A stretch of 64,000 nt of DNA from Microbacterium fluvii (GTDB lineage Bacteria; Actinomycetota; Actinomycetes; Actinomycetales; Microbacteriaceae): the NCBI RefSeq assembly GCF_025515205.1, contig NZ_JAOPFX010000002.1, positions 248,001-312,000 of the forward strand. The letters run 5' to 3'. The notes under the pieces are model-generated. The model did no database searches. It saw nothing but the letters and a program-made list of their open reading frames with translations, and was not told the origin of the DNA. Every line of letters starts with the position of its first letter. Position 1 is the first letter of the stretch. This document shows, in pieces, positions 42,254-53,669 of this stretch. The translations under genes and the position numbers were made by a program.

Positions 42254-43724
42254 GACGCTGCATCCGTCTGCCGTCGAGGCGCGCGGCTGGGGGTGGCGGC
42301 ACTCCGGCCGCCGCGCCTGGGCGGTCGCGGGGGCCACGCTGCGCATCGAGCCCGGTGAGCGCGTGCTGCTGCTGGGCGCGTCGGGCGCGGGCAAGTCGAC
42401 GCTGCTGCAGGGTCTTGCCGGCGTGCTCGGCGGCGACGAAGAGGGCGAGCAGGTCGGCGAACTGCTCATCGATCGGATGCCGGCGGCCCGCGCGCGGGGG
42501 CGCGCAGGGCTCGTGCTGCAGGACCCCGATGCGCAGGTGATCCTCGCCAGGGTCGGCGACGACGTCGCGTTCGGCTGCGAGAACCTGGGCGTGCCGCGCG
42601 AGCTCATCTGGACCAGGGTGCGGGAGGCGCTTGACGCCGTGGGCCTGGACGTGCCCCTCGACCGGCCGACCAAGGCCCTGTCGGGCGGGCAGAAGCAGCG
42701 GCTCGCCCTCGCCGGGGCGATCGCGATGCGCCCGGGGCTGCTGCTGCTCGACGAGCCCACCGCCAACCTCGACCCCGACGGGGTCGCCGAGGTGCAGGGT
42801 GCCGTCGCGCGGCTCGTCGACGATCGGCGCACGACGCTCGTGGTCGTCGAGCACCGTGTCGAGGTGTGGCTGCCGCTGGTCGATCGCGTCATCGTGCTGG
42901 CCGCCGGCGGCGGCGTGATCGCCGACGGCACCCCCGACGAGGTGTTCGCCGCCGAGGGTGCGGCGCTGGCGGCCCAGGGGGTCTGGGTGCCCGGCCATCG
43001 ACCCGAGCTTCCTCCGGCTCCGGCGCGCGAGCCGGGCGAGGTGCTGCTGTGCGCCCGCGATCTCGCCGTGCAGCGGGTGCGCGGTCAGGCGGTGGCCTCC
43101 GGCATCGACCTCGATGTGCGCGCGGGAGAGGCGCTCGCGATCACGGGGCCCAACGGAGCCGGCAAGTCCACGCTCGGCCTCACGCTGGCGGGACTGCTGG
43201 CCCCGGCATCCGGTCTGCTCGCGGCCGCGCCCGCGCTCGCCGCCGGCGTCGGCCCGCAGCCGATCGACTGGCGCTCGCGCGAACTGCTCACACGGCTCGG
43301 CATGGTGTTCCAAGAGCCCGAGCACCAGCTGCTGGGGCGCACCGTGCGCGACGAACTCGAGGTCGGCCCCCGCGCGCTGGGGCTCGGCGAGGCCGAGACG
43401 GCCGTGCGCGTCGATGAGCTGCTCGAGCGGCTGCGCCTCGACCGCCTCGCCCGTGCCAACCCCTATACGCTCTCGGGCGGCGAGAAGCGGCGGCTCACGG
43501 TCGCGGCAGCGCTCGCGACCAGGCCCCGCGTGCTCGTGCTCGACGAGCCGACGTTCGGACAGGACGCCCGCACGTGGGGCGAGCTGGTGCGGATGCTGGC
43601 GGCTCTGCGCGACGCAGGCGACGCGACCGGCGAGGGCACCGCGCTGGTCGCGATCACGCACGACGCCGACATCGTCGCCGCGCTGCACGCGCGCCGCTTC
43701 GCCTTCGAGGCGGTGCCGGCATGA
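42246..43724 (+). CDS. ykoD: ECF transporter double ATPase subunit
   Basis: A 492-aa protein with two ABC ATPase domains in tandem: Walker A GASGAGKST and GPNGAGKST, signatures LSGGQKQR and LSGGEKRR, and Walker B LLLLDEPT and VLVLDEPT. YkoD fuses the A1 and A2 ATPases that other ECF systems encode separately. It supplies the energy for the linked S and T proteins. GTG start at 42246 overlaps ykoE; the T gene overlaps by 4 bp. Confidence 0.93.
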   Translation: MSETLHPSAVEARGWGWRHSGRRAWAVAGATLRIEPGERVLLLGASGAGKSTLLQGLAGVLGGDEEGEQVGELLIDRMPAARARGRAGLVLQDPDAQVILARVGDDVAFGCENLGVPRELIWTRVREALDAVGLDVPLDRPTKALSGGQKQRLALAGAIAMRPGLLLLDEPTANLDPDGVAEVQGAVARLVDDRRTTLVVVEHRVEVWLPLVDRVIVLAAGGGVIADGTPDEVFAAEGAALAAQGVWVPGHRPELPPAPAREPGEVLLCARDLAVQRVRGQAVASGIDLDVRAGEALAITGPNGAGKSTLGLTLAGLLAPASGLLAAAPALAAGVGPQPIDWRSRELLTRLGMVFQEPEHQLLGRTVRDELEVGPRALGLGEAETAVRVDELLERLRLDRLARANPYTLSGGEKRRLTVAAALATRPRVLVLDEPTFGQDARTWGELVRMLAALRDAGDATGEGTALVAITHDADIVAALHARRFAFEAVPA

Positions 43725-44509
43725 CCCTGCTCGAGTCCCGCGCGCGCTCCGGGCCGCTGGCCGGCATCAACCCCGTCGCGAAGCTCGGCGCAGCCGCCGC
43801 GCTGACGATTCCGCTCGTGCTGACTCTCGATCCCGTCTCGGCCGGCGTCGCCCTCGTGCTCGAGCTGCTGCTGTTCCCGTTCGCGGGGCTCGGCTGGCGC
43901 GAGTTCTGGTCGCGCACGGCGATCGTGTGGGTGCTGGCGCCGTTGACGGCGGTGACGATCGCGCTCTACGGAGAGACCAGCGGCACGGTCTACGTCGACT
44001 GGTTCCTGGTGCGCATCAGCGAGGGCTCGCTGCAGCTGGCGCTGGCGACGATGCTGCGGGTGCTCGCGATCGCGCTGCCATCGGTCGTGCTGTTCGCCAC
44101 CGTCGACCCGACCGATCTCGCCGACGGCCTCGGCCAGGTGCTGCGGCTGCCGGCCCGCTTCGTCATGGGCGGGCTCGCGGGGCTGCGGATGGTCGGGCTC
44201 TTCCTCGACGACTGGCGTGCGCTCGAGCTCGCCCGCCGTGCGCGCGGCGTAGCCGACCGCGGGCGGCTGCGGCGCTTCGCCGGCATGGCCTTCGCGCTGC
44301 TCGTGCTGTCGATCCGCCGGGGCGCGAAGCTCTCGACCGCGATGGAGGCGCGCGGCTTCGGTGCGCCGGGGCAGCGCACGTGGGCGCGGCCATCGCCGTT
44401 CGGCCGGCGGGAATGGATGCTGATCGCCCTGGGCCTCACGATCGCTGCCGTCGCGATCGTCGCCGCCGTGGCCACGGGGGCGTGGAACTTCATCCTCGGC
44501 CCGGGCTGA
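43721..44509 (+). CDS. ykoC: ECF transporter T (transmembrane coupling) component
   Basis: A 262-aa EcfT/CbiQ-family protein with about six helices. The coupling segments ARRARGVADRGRLRR and ARGFG-type motif (MEARGFGAPG) are the conserved Ala-Arg-Gly boxes that contact the ATPases. ATG 43721 overlaps the ykoD stop (ATGA). It completes the thi-box-controlled ECF transporter. Confidence 0.93.
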   Translation: MTLLESRARSGPLAGINPVAKLGAAAALTIPLVLTLDPVSAGVALVLELLLFPFAGLGWREFWSRTAIVWVLAPLTAVTIALYGETSGTVYVDWFLVRISEGSLQLALATMLRVLAIALPSVVLFATVDPTDLADGLGQVLRLPARFVMGGLAGLRMVGLFLDDWRALELARRARGVADRGRLRRFAGMAFALLVLSIRRGAKLSTAMEARGFGAPGQRTWARPSPFGRREWMLIALGLTIAAVAIVAAVATGAWNFILGPG

Positions 44510-44903
44510 GTCCTTCGTCGTCGAGCCGCCGCACGAGGCGCCTCGCCGCGGTCGCCCGGTACGACGCGTCGATGAGCTCGGCGATCTCGCCCCAGTCGGC
44601 GCGTTCGTCGAGATCGAGGCCGAGCCAGCCCCGAGGGCCGAGATAGGCGGGCACCCAGAACCGCGGGTCCTGTCGCAGAGCGGGGGCGTCGCCGGGGTCG
44701 GGGACGACCAGCACCGCGCGGTCGTGGCGCACCCACTCGTCGTCGATGCGCTGCGAGCCTCCGTAATAGCAGAACACCTTGGTCGTGAAGAAGGTCGGGC
44801 GCCCGTGCGACACCTTCTCGTCGGCCTCGGGGAGCGCCAGCGCGACCCGGCGCACCCGCCCCAGCACCGGGTCGTCGTCGTCGAACATGATCGGGTGGCT
44901 CAC
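44490..44903 (-). CDS. MmcQ/YjbR-family protein
   Basis: A 137-aa protein of the MmcQ/YjbR (DUF419) family with a double-wing fold: LALPEADEKVSHGRPTFFTTKVFCYYGG and YLGPRGWLGLDLD are typical. The family's function is unknown, with DNA or small-molecule binding suggested. Its GTG overlaps the DUF488 stop, so it is read after that gene. The 3' end lies 20 bp within the convergent ykoC end. Confidence 0.8.
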   Translation of the reverse strand: MSHPIMFDDDDPVLGRVRRVALALPEADEKVSHGRPTFFTTKVFCYYGGSQRIDDEWVRHDRAVLVVPDPGDAPALRQDPRFWVPAYLGPRGWLGLDLDERADWGEIAELIDASYRATAARRLVRRLDDEGLSPGRG

Positions 44904-45259
44904 GGCGGCGTGCCCTCCAGCGCGTCGCGCAGCACCAGGGCGTGGTTGTGCACGAGGTCGTGGTTCGCGAACACCAGCGTCACGACCGGGTGGGCCCCGA
45001 GCTCGCCCCGCAGCGCGTCGAGGGCTCCTCGCGCAGGCCCCGCGAGCTCGGCGCCATAGGCGGCGGCGAAGGCGTCCCACCCCATCTCCTCGTGGTGGAA
45101 CGCGTGGCGCAGCTCGGCGCTCGGCGCGACATCCTTGCCCCACCTATCGATCGCCGCGCGCTCCTTCGACACCCCTCGAGGCCACAGCCGGTCGACGAGC
45201 ACGCGGAACCCGTCGCCGGGGTCGGCCGGCTCGTACACGCGCTTGAGCTTGAGCTGCAT
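44900..45259 (-). CDS. DUF488-family protein
   Basis: A 119-aa protein of DUF488: KRVYEPADPGDGFRVLVDRLWPRGVSKERAAIDRWGKDVAPSAELRHAFHHE is the family signature, including the conserved RLWPRG. Function is unknown. The downstream MmcQ gene overlaps its stop (GTGA). Confidence 0.85.
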   Translation of the reverse strand: MQLKLKRVYEPADPGDGFRVLVDRLWPRGVSKERAAIDRWGKDVAPSAELRHAFHHEEMGWDAFAAAYGAELAGPARGALDALRGELGAHPVVTLVFANHDLVHNHALVLRDALEGTPP

Positions 45260-45370
45260 CCGCCCAGTCAACACCGGCCGCCGATACCCTGGAAGAGGAT
45301 GCGTGCTGGTACTGAGTGCCGCGTATGCTGACACTGGATGCCGCAGCATCCGTCGTTCGAAGGAGAACCC

Positions 45371-46132
45371 ATGCAGATCACCGGCAGCTCCGCGCTGATC
45401 ACCGGCGGCGCGAGCGGACTCGGGCTTGCGACCGCGAAGCGCCTCGCCGCGGCCGGCGCGATCGTGACGATCGTCGACCTGCCCGGCTCGACCGGCGCCG
45501 AGGCCGCAGCCGAGCTCGGCGGCGCGTTCGCCCCCGCCGACGTCACCGACCCGAGCCAGGTCGCCGCTGCCGTCGCGACGGCCGCGAGCCTGGGGCCCCT
45601 GCGCATCGTCGTCAACTGCGCCGGCATCGCTCCGCCGGCCAAGGTGCTCGACCGCGACGGCAACCCGGGGAGCCTCGCCGACTTCGCCCGCATCATCCAG
45701 ATCAACCTCATCGGCACCTACAACATGATCGCCCAGGCCTCGGCCGCGATCGCGAAGACCGAGCCGGCCGACTCCGGCGACCGCGGCGTCATCGTCAACA
45801 CCGCGAGCGTCGCCGCCTTCGACGGCCAGATCGGCCAGCCCGCCTACTCGGCGAGCAAGGGCGGCGTGCACGCCATGACCCTGCCGATCGCGCGCGAGCT
45901 CGCGCGCCACAGCATCCGCGTCTGCACGATCGCCCCGGGCATCATGGAGACCCCGATGCTCGCGGGCCTGCCCGAGGCCGCCCAGCAGAGTCTCGGCCAG
46001 CAGGTGCCCTACCCCGCCCGCCTCGGCAAGCCGGACGAGTATGCCGCGCTCGTGCAGCACATCGTCGAGAACGGCTACCTCAACGGCGAGACCATCCGCC
46101 TCGACGGCTCGATCAGAATGGCACCGCGATGA
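45371..46132 (+). CDS. SDR-family 3-hydroxyacyl-CoA dehydrogenase-like oxidoreductase
   Basis: A 253-aa short-chain dehydrogenase. TGGASGLG (cofactor loop), NCAGI, the Ser (Asn-Thr-Ala-Ser) and YSASK catalytic motifs are present. The sequence is close in style to type 2 (HSD17B10-like) 3-hydroxyacyl-CoA dehydrogenases. I chose the internal ATG at 45371, which has GAAGGAGAA 5 nt before it. It is the first of three overlapping genes (SDR, hydratase, SDR) that suggest breakdown of an acyl-CoA or branched substrate. Confidence 0.87.
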   Translation: MQITGSSALITGGASGLGLATAKRLAAAGAIVTIVDLPGSTGAEAAAELGGAFAPADVTDPSQVAAAVATAASLGPLRIVVNCAGIAPPAKVLDRDGNPGSLADFARIIQINLIGTYNMIAQASAAIAKTEPADSGDRGVIVNTASVAAFDGQIGQPAYSASKGGVHAMTLPIARELARHSIRVCTIAPGIMETPMLAGLPEAAQQSLGQQVPYPARLGKPDEYAALVQHIVENGYLNGETIRLDGSIRMAPR

Positions 46133-46920
46133 GCGACACGATCCTCCTTCACATCGAGGCGGGCCTGGCCCGCGTCACCTTCAACCGCCCTGCGTCGCTC
46201 AACGCGATGGACCTCGAGATGGGCGCGCGCTGGCGCGACGTCGCGCGGCAGGTCACGAGCGACCCGGCGGTGGGAGCGGTGATCCTGGATGCCGCAGGCC
46301 CCGCGTTCTGCGCCGGCGGCGATGTCGTCGCGATGAGCTCCGCCGTCTCGGGCAGCGACGAGATCGCCCAGATGGCGCACGTGATCCACGAGGGCATCCG
46401 CACGTTCGTCGAGTCCGACAAGCCGATCGTCGCCGCGGTGCAGGGCGCGGTCGCGGGTGGGGGCCTCGGACTCATGCTCGCGGCCGACTACATCGTCGCG
46501 AGCGACCGCGCGAAGTTCGTCTCGAAGTACGCGAACATCGGCCTGACCCCCGACCTCGGCGTCTCGACGCTGCTGCCGGCCGCGATCGGCCAGCGCCGTG
46601 CTCTGCAGCTGCTGCTGCAGGACACCACGATCGACGCGGCCACGGCACTCGAGTGGGGCCTGGTCGCCGAGGTCGTCGGCGCGGATGCCGTCGCCTCCCG
46701 TGCCGCAGAGATCGCCGCCTTCTGGCTCGACGGCGCGACCGCGGCCTTCGGCCAGGCCAAGCGCCTCGTGCGCACGGGCGCCCACCGGCCGTTCTCGACC
46801 AACCTCGACGACGAGGCGGCGACCATCGGAGCCGCCTTCGGCACCGATGCGGCCCGCGCCCGCATCGCGGCGTTCGCCGCCGCATCCCGCAAGACCGCAG
46901 CAACCAAGGAGAACTCATGA
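46129..46920 (+). CDS. enoyl-CoA hydratase/isomerase family protein
   Basis: A 263-aa crotonase-fold protein. The oxyanion-hole and signature region is AAVQGAVAGGGLGLMLAADYIVAS, and the N-terminal FCAGGDV is present. One of the usual catalytic Glu positions appears replaced (YANIGLTPDLG), so isomerase or another crotonase reaction is possible. ATG overlaps the SDR stop (ATGA); the next gene overlaps by 4 bp. Confidence 0.87.
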   Translation: MSDTILLHIEAGLARVTFNRPASLNAMDLEMGARWRDVARQVTSDPAVGAVILDAAGPAFCAGGDVVAMSSAVSGSDEIAQMAHVIHEGIRTFVESDKPIVAAVQGAVAGGGLGLMLAADYIVASDRAKFVSKYANIGLTPDLGVSTLLPAAIGQRRALQLLLQDTTIDAATALEWGLVAEVVGADAVASRAAEIAAFWLDGATAAFGQAKRLVRTGAHRPFSTNLDDEAATIGAAFGTDAARARIAAFAAASRKTAATKENS

Positions 46921-47744
46921 CCCTCGCGGGCAAGACCATCCTGATGTCGGGCGGCAGCCGCGGCATCGGCCTGGCGATCGCGCTGCGCGCTGCGCGCGAC
47001 GGCGCGAACATCGCCCTGCTGGCCAAGACCGACACTCCGCACCCCAAGCTCGAGGGCACGGTGCACTCCGCGGCCGAGCAGATCAGGGCCACGGGCGGTC
47101 AGGCGCTGCCGATCGTCGGCGATGTGCGCAATGACGACGACATCACCGAGGCCGTGCTGAAGACCCAGGGCGAGTTCGGCGGTATCGACATCGTCGTCAA
47201 CAACGCGTCGGTCATCGACCTGTCGCGCTCGCTCGACCTCGCCGCCAAGAAGTACGACCTCATGCAGGACGTCAACGTCCGGGGCACGTTCATGCTCTCG
47301 CGGGCGGCGGCCCCGATCCTGAAGGATGCCGAGAACCCGCACATCCTCTCGCTGTCGCCGCCGCTGAACCTCGACCCGAAGTGGCTCGGCGCGCACACCG
47401 GCTACACGCTCGCGAAGTACGGCATGACGATGGCGACGCTGGGCCTGGCGGCAGAGCTCGCCGATGCCGGCGTCGCGGCCAACACACTGTGGCCTCGGAC
47501 GACGATCGCCACCGCGGCCGTGCAGTTCTCGCTCGGCGGCGACCGGATGATGCGGGTCAGCCGCACGCCCGAGATCTACGCCGACGCGGCCTACGAGATC
47601 CTGCTGAAGCCCTCGCGCGAGTACACCGGGCAGACCCTCATCGTCGAAGACGTGCTGGAGGCCGCCGGCGTCACCGACTTCTCGGGCTATGCCGCCGTGC
47701 CGGGCACCCCGGATTCCGAGCTGTTCCCGGATATCTTCCTCTGA
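46917..47744 (+). CDS. SDR-family oxidoreductase (HSDL2-like)
   Basis: A 275-aa short-chain dehydrogenase with GGSRGIG, NNAS, and a GYTLAKYGMT active-site region in place of the usual YxxxK spacing (Tyr-Thr-Leu-Ala-Lys, conserved). LSLSPPLNL precedes it, as in HSDL2-like proteins. It closes the three-gene acyl-CoA operon. The substrate is unknown. Confidence 0.85.
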   Translation: MTLAGKTILMSGGSRGIGLAIALRAARDGANIALLAKTDTPHPKLEGTVHSAAEQIRATGGQALPIVGDVRNDDDITEAVLKTQGEFGGIDIVVNNASVIDLSRSLDLAAKKYDLMQDVNVRGTFMLSRAAAPILKDAENPHILSLSPPLNLDPKWLGAHTGYTLAKYGMTMATLGLAAELADAGVAANTLWPRTTIATAAVQFSLGGDRMMRVSRTPEIYADAAYEILLKPSREYTGQTLIVEDVLEAAGVTDFSGYAAVPGTPDSELFPDIFL

Positions 47745-47745
47745 G

Positions 47746-50048
<2,303 letters not shown>

Positions 50049-51908
50049 CTAGTTGACCGCCACGGCGTCGGGCACGTGGGCCGCGACCGCGAGGAACAGC
50101 GGGTCGCCGTGGGCGACGGGGCCTGCGGCCTCATCGCCGATGGCGGGGAACGCGTCGCCGTTGGTGACGATGACGGGGGTGATGGTGTCGTAGCCTGCGC
50201 GCTCGATCGCGTCGCCGTCGAACTCGACCAGCAGGTCGCCGGCCTTCACCTCCTGGCCGCTGGTGACGTGCAGCGTGAAGTGCTCGCCGTTCAGCTTGAC
50301 CGTGTCGATGCCGATGTGGATGAGCACCTCGGCGCCGTTGACGCTGCGCAGCCCGATCGCGTGCCCGGTGGGGAACGCGGCGACCACCGTGCCGTCGAAC
50401 GGGGCGAACACGGCACCAGAGGCGGGCTTGATCGCGACGCCTTCACCCAGGCCGCCGCTGGCGAACGCCGCATCCGGAACCTCGCTCAGCGGCACGACGG
50501 TGCCGTCGACGGGGCTCGTGATCTCGACGTCGTCGGTGGCGACGGCCGCGGGGGCCTCCTCGGCCGGCTCCTTGAAGCCGATCAGCACGACCATGAGGAA
50601 CGGGATGAGGATCGCGGCGCCGAGGCCGAACACGAGGAACCACATGTTGCCGTTGCCCAGCAGCGCCGGGAGGGCGAGGGCCGAGGGCACGACGAACGCC
50701 GTGGAGAACACGCCGCCCATCGCGATGATCGCGCCGCCGATCGCGCCGCCGACGATGCCGAAGGCGAAGGGCCGCTTGAGGGGCAGGTTGATGCCGTAGA
50801 TGGCGGGCTCGGTGATGCCGGCGAGGAAGCCCGAGAGCGTCGCGGGGGCCGCGAGCGACTTGAGGTTCTTGTTGCGGGCACGCACCCAGACACCTGCGAC
50901 GGCGGCTGCCTGGGCGAGCACGGCGGCGAAGACGGGGGCGATGAGCAGCATCTGACCGGTCGTCTGGAACTCGATCTGGAAGACCGGCACGAGACCCCAG
51001 TGCAGACCGAAGATCACGAACACCTGCCACAGGCCGCCCATGATGGCGCCGCCCAGCCACGGCACGACGCTGAAGACCCAGCCGATGCCGTCGCCCAGCC
51101 AGCCGCCGAGCAGGTCGGAGATCGGGCCGATGACGAGGAACACGATCGGAACGGCGACCAGCACGACGATCATCGGGGTGAGGAAGCGCTTGACCGAGCT
51201 GTGCAGCTTGGCATAGAGGAACTTCTCGGCGTGGCTCTGCAGCCACACGATGATGACGATCGGGATGACGCTTGAGACGTAGCTGACCATCGTGAACGGG
51301 ATGCCGAAGAGCGTGAGGCCCTCGGCGCCGACCGCGGCGGTGATCGTCGGGTAGAGCAGCGCACCGGCGATCGCCAGCGACGTCCACTCGTTCGCCTTGA
51401 AGTAGCGCGCGGCGGTGATCGCCAGGGCCATCGGCAGGAAGTTGATGAACGCGTCGGACAGCGCGTACAGCACGAGGTAGGTCGAGCCCGCCGTGTCGAT
51501 CCAGCCGAAGGTCGCGGCTGCGGCGAGGAACGCCTTCAGCAGACCGGTGCCGGCGAGCGTCCACAGCACGGGGGTGAAGATGCCCGAGATCATCGTGATG
51601 AAGCGGGTGAACAGGCTCCCCTTGGGGCCCGCCTCAGCAGGGGCCGACTCGGTGCCGCCGAACTTCGAGATCTTGCCGATCTCGGCGAACACCTCCGGCA
51701 CGTCGTTGCCGATGACGACCTGGTACTGGCCGCCGGCCTGCGCCACCGTCACGACACCGGGGATCGCCTTGACCGCCGCGGTGTCGGCCTTGCTGTCGTC
51801 CTTCAGGACGAAGCGCAGACGCGTGGCGCAGTGCACCAGGTTCTGCACGTTCTCTTCGCCGCCGACGCCTTTGAGCACGCCCGCCGCGGTCTTCGCGTAA
51901 TCCGCCAT
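50049..51908 (-). CDS. bglF: beta-glucoside PTS permease, EIIBCA
   Basis: A 619-aa fused PTS protein in B-C-A order: EIIB (phospho-Cys27 in VHCATRLRF), EIIC with about eight to ten helices (100-460), and EIIA at the C-terminus with the His of LIHIGIDTV. It takes up and phosphorylates beta-glucosides. I use ATG 51908, which begins at the conserved MADYAKTAAGVLKGVGG. It follows the RAT/terminator, so expression depends on LicT. Confidence 0.94.
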   Translation of the reverse strand: MADYAKTAAGVLKGVGGEENVQNLVHCATRLRFVLKDDSKADTAAVKAIPGVVTVAQAGGQYQVVIGNDVPEVFAEIGKISKFGGTESAPAEAGPKGSLFTRFITMISGIFTPVLWTLAGTGLLKAFLAAAATFGWIDTAGSTYLVLYALSDAFINFLPMALAITAARYFKANEWTSLAIAGALLYPTITAAVGAEGLTLFGIPFTMVSYVSSVIPIVIIVWLQSHAEKFLYAKLHSSVKRFLTPMIVVLVAVPIVFLVIGPISDLLGGWLGDGIGWVFSVVPWLGGAIMGGLWQVFVIFGLHWGLVPVFQIEFQTTGQMLLIAPVFAAVLAQAAAVAGVWVRARNKNLKSLAAPATLSGFLAGITEPAIYGINLPLKRPFAFGIVGGAIGGAIIAMGGVFSTAFVVPSALALPALLGNGNMWFLVFGLGAAILIPFLMVVLIGFKEPAEEAPAAVATDDVEITSPVDGTVVPLSEVPDAAFASGGLGEGVAIKPASGAVFAPFDGTVVAAFPTGHAIGLRSVNGAEVLIHIGIDTVKLNGEHFTLHVTSGQEVKAGDLLVEFDGDAIERAGYDTITPVIVTNGDAFPAIGDEAAGPVAHGDPLFLAVAAHVPDAVAVN

Positions 51909-51947
51909 CGGATCCGCCCACCTTTCCATTAAGGGTCCCCGGGCAAC

Positions 51948-52001
51948 AAAAAAACCTGGACTCGGAGAATGCCCGAAATGGCATTCGATGAGTCCAGGTT
52001 T
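51948..52001 (-). terminator. intrinsic terminator in the licT-bglF gap (antiterminated by LicT)
   Basis: On the minus strand AAACCTGGACTC (52001-51990) pairs perfectly with GAGTCCAGGTTT (51963-51952), followed by a run of seven T. The loop contains a smaller GAATGCC...GGCATTC stem. Its left arm overlaps the last six bases of the RAT, so RAT folding and terminator folding are mutually exclusive. Confidence 0.93.
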
Positions 52002-52025
52002 CGCCTGCTGATGCAGTAACGATCC
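51996..52025 (-). promoter_or_regulatory. RAT: ribonucleic antiterminator of the LicT/BglG family
   Basis: A 30-nt element on the minus strand starting GGATCGTTACTG and ending GCAGGCGAAACCT; it differs from the Bacillus consensus GGATTGTTACTG...GCAGGCAAAACC by only a few bases. LicT binding stabilises it and blocks the overlapping terminator, allowing bglF and downstream genes to be read. Confidence 0.93.
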
Positions 52026-52055
52026 GGAGATCTGATGCTCATGCTAGCGCATGGA

Positions 52056-52937
52056 TCACTCCGTGGGCAAGGAAAGCTGCGATTTCAGCCGCTCGACATG
52101 CACGATGACGTAGAGCAGCTCCTCGTCGGTGAGCTCCGATCCGGTCGCCTCGCGCACGTAGTCCTTGACCTGCTCGGCGATCTCGAACGACCGCGGATAG
52201 CTGTGCTTGGCGAACTCGAAGAACGACGAGTCCTGGCTGTGCAGCATGCTGCGGTTGACCAGCCGCTGCAGCAGGAACTGCACGTGCAGGATGAATCGCG
52301 CGTAGTCGGGGCTGGTCGCATCGAGCGTCACCCCCAGCCCGTTCTCGACGGTGTGCACGACGTGCTGCACGCGGCGGAACAGCAGTGCGGCGGTGCCGTT
52401 GGGCTCGTCGCGGGTGGCGTTGAGCAGGTGCATCGTGAGGAAGACGGCCTCTTCGTCGGGGAGGGTCATCTCCAGCGCCGAGCCGATCGAGGCTGCCATG
52501 GCCTCGGCGGTCGCGAACTCCTGGGGATGCAGCACCCGCAGCTCGGGCATCGAGGCGGTGGGGATGCGGATTCCCTGTGCGAGCCGCTCTCGGACGAACT
52601 GGATGTGGTCGATTACGGCCATGGTGAAGCGCCGGCCGAGGCTGCGCTCCAGCATCCGCTCCGCCTCGTCGACGGCGCGGGAGACCGCCTCGATGACCGG
52701 GTAGGGCACATCGGTCAGCATCTGAACCGCGCGGTCGCCGTCATCGCCGCCATCGAGCACGAAGGTCTTCTCGACCCGCGCCGGGTCGATGACGTCGGTG
52801 GGCTTGAGGGCGAAGCCCAGCCCGCGGCCCATCAGCACCCGCTCGCGGCCGGACTCGTCGATCGAGATCACGACGTTGTTGTTGAGCACCTTGTGCACGA
52901 CCGTGCCGGTCAGGTGCGCATCGGTGCCGTCGGCCAT
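52056..52937 (-). CDS. licT: BglG/LicT-family transcriptional antiterminator
   Basis: A 293-aa protein: N-terminal RNA-binding CAT domain (about 10-65; VLNNNVVISID and GRGLGF are its landmarks) and two PTS-regulated domains (PRD1 about 75-180, PRD2 about 185-290) with conserved His residues (for example DHIQF, MHLLN, HVHVQF-like). PTS phosphorylation at PRDs controls it. It is divergent in function from a repressor: it binds the RAT 30 bp downstream. TAGACT at 52944-52949 lies 6 nt before the ATG. Confidence 0.95.
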   Translation of the reverse strand: MADGTDAHLTGTVVHKVLNNNVVISIDESGRERVLMGRGLGFALKPTDVIDPARVEKTFVLDGGDDGDRAVQMLTDVPYPVIEAVSRAVDEAERMLERSLGRRFTMAVIDHIQFVRERLAQGIRIPTASMPELRVLHPQEFATAEAMAASIGSALEMTLPDEEAVFLTMHLLNATRDEPNGTAALLFRRVQHVVHTVENGLGVTLDATSPDYARFILHVQFLLQRLVNRSMLHSQDSSFFEFAKHSYPRSFEIAEQVKDYVREATGSELTDEELLYVIVHVERLKSQLSLPTE

Positions 52938-52978
52938 GCCAGCAGTCTAGGAGCGAAGCGGATGCGGGAGGCCGAGCC

Positions 52979-53620
52979 TCAGTGGCTGCCGCCGGAGACG
53001 AGCAGGATGCCGCCGAGGCCGACCATCATGCCGCCGCCGGTGGCGGTGAGGCGCTCGATGCGCCGGGGCGACTTGGCGAACCACGCGCGCGCGGCAGCGG
53101 CCAGCAGCACCCAGCACGTGTCGGAGACGACGCCGATGACGCCGAAGACGAGGCCGAGCTCCATCATCTGCAGCGGCACGGATCCCGCGGAGAGGTCGAC
53201 GAACTGGGGGAGCACGGCCACGAAGAAGGCGATCGTCTTGGGGTTGGTGATGCCCACGACGAAGCCCTGCCAGAGCTGCCGGCCGTGGGTGCGGGGGAGG
53301 GCCGCGGGGTCGATCGCGGCGGCGGCCGCCTGCTTGCGGTGGCGGATCGCCTGCACGCCGAGCCAGGCGAGGTAGAGGGCGCCGGCGACTTTCAGCACCG
53401 TGAACAGCACGACCGACTGCGCGACGATGCCGCCGACCCCGAGAGCGACCAGCCCCACGATCGGAAAGAGCGAGAGCGTCACGCCGACGACGCTGAGCAG
53501 GCCTCCCGCGCGGCCGAGCGCGAGCGTGCGGCCGACCGAGAACAGCACGGCGGGGCCCGGGATGACGATCAGCACGAGCGAGGCGAGCGCGAACGCGAGG
53601 AGGTTGTCGAGCGGGACCAC
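52979..53620 (-). CDS. LysE/RhtB-family amino-acid exporter
   Basis: A 213-aa membrane protein with about six helices. The LysE signature IPGPAVLFSVGRTLALGRAGGL begins near residue 19, and the second half has WQGFVVGITNPKTIAFFVAVLPQFV. The family exports basic or other amino acids and homoserine. It converges on licT and is divergent from mmuM. The substrate is not determinable. Confidence 0.88.
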   Translation of the reverse strand: MVPLDNLLAFALASLVLIVIPGPAVLFSVGRTLALGRAGGLLSVVGVTLSLFPIVGLVALGVGGIVAQSVVLFTVLKVAGALYLAWLGVQAIRHRKQAAAAAIDPAALPRTHGRQLWQGFVVGITNPKTIAFFVAVLPQFVDLSAGSVPLQMMELGLVFGVIGVVSDTCWVLLAAAARAWFAKSPRRIERLTATGGGMMVGLGGILLVSGGSH

Positions 53621-53669
53621 CGGTCAAGGTTAGTGCCGGGGCGGGTGGGCGCGCGCCTAGAGTGAGCGG

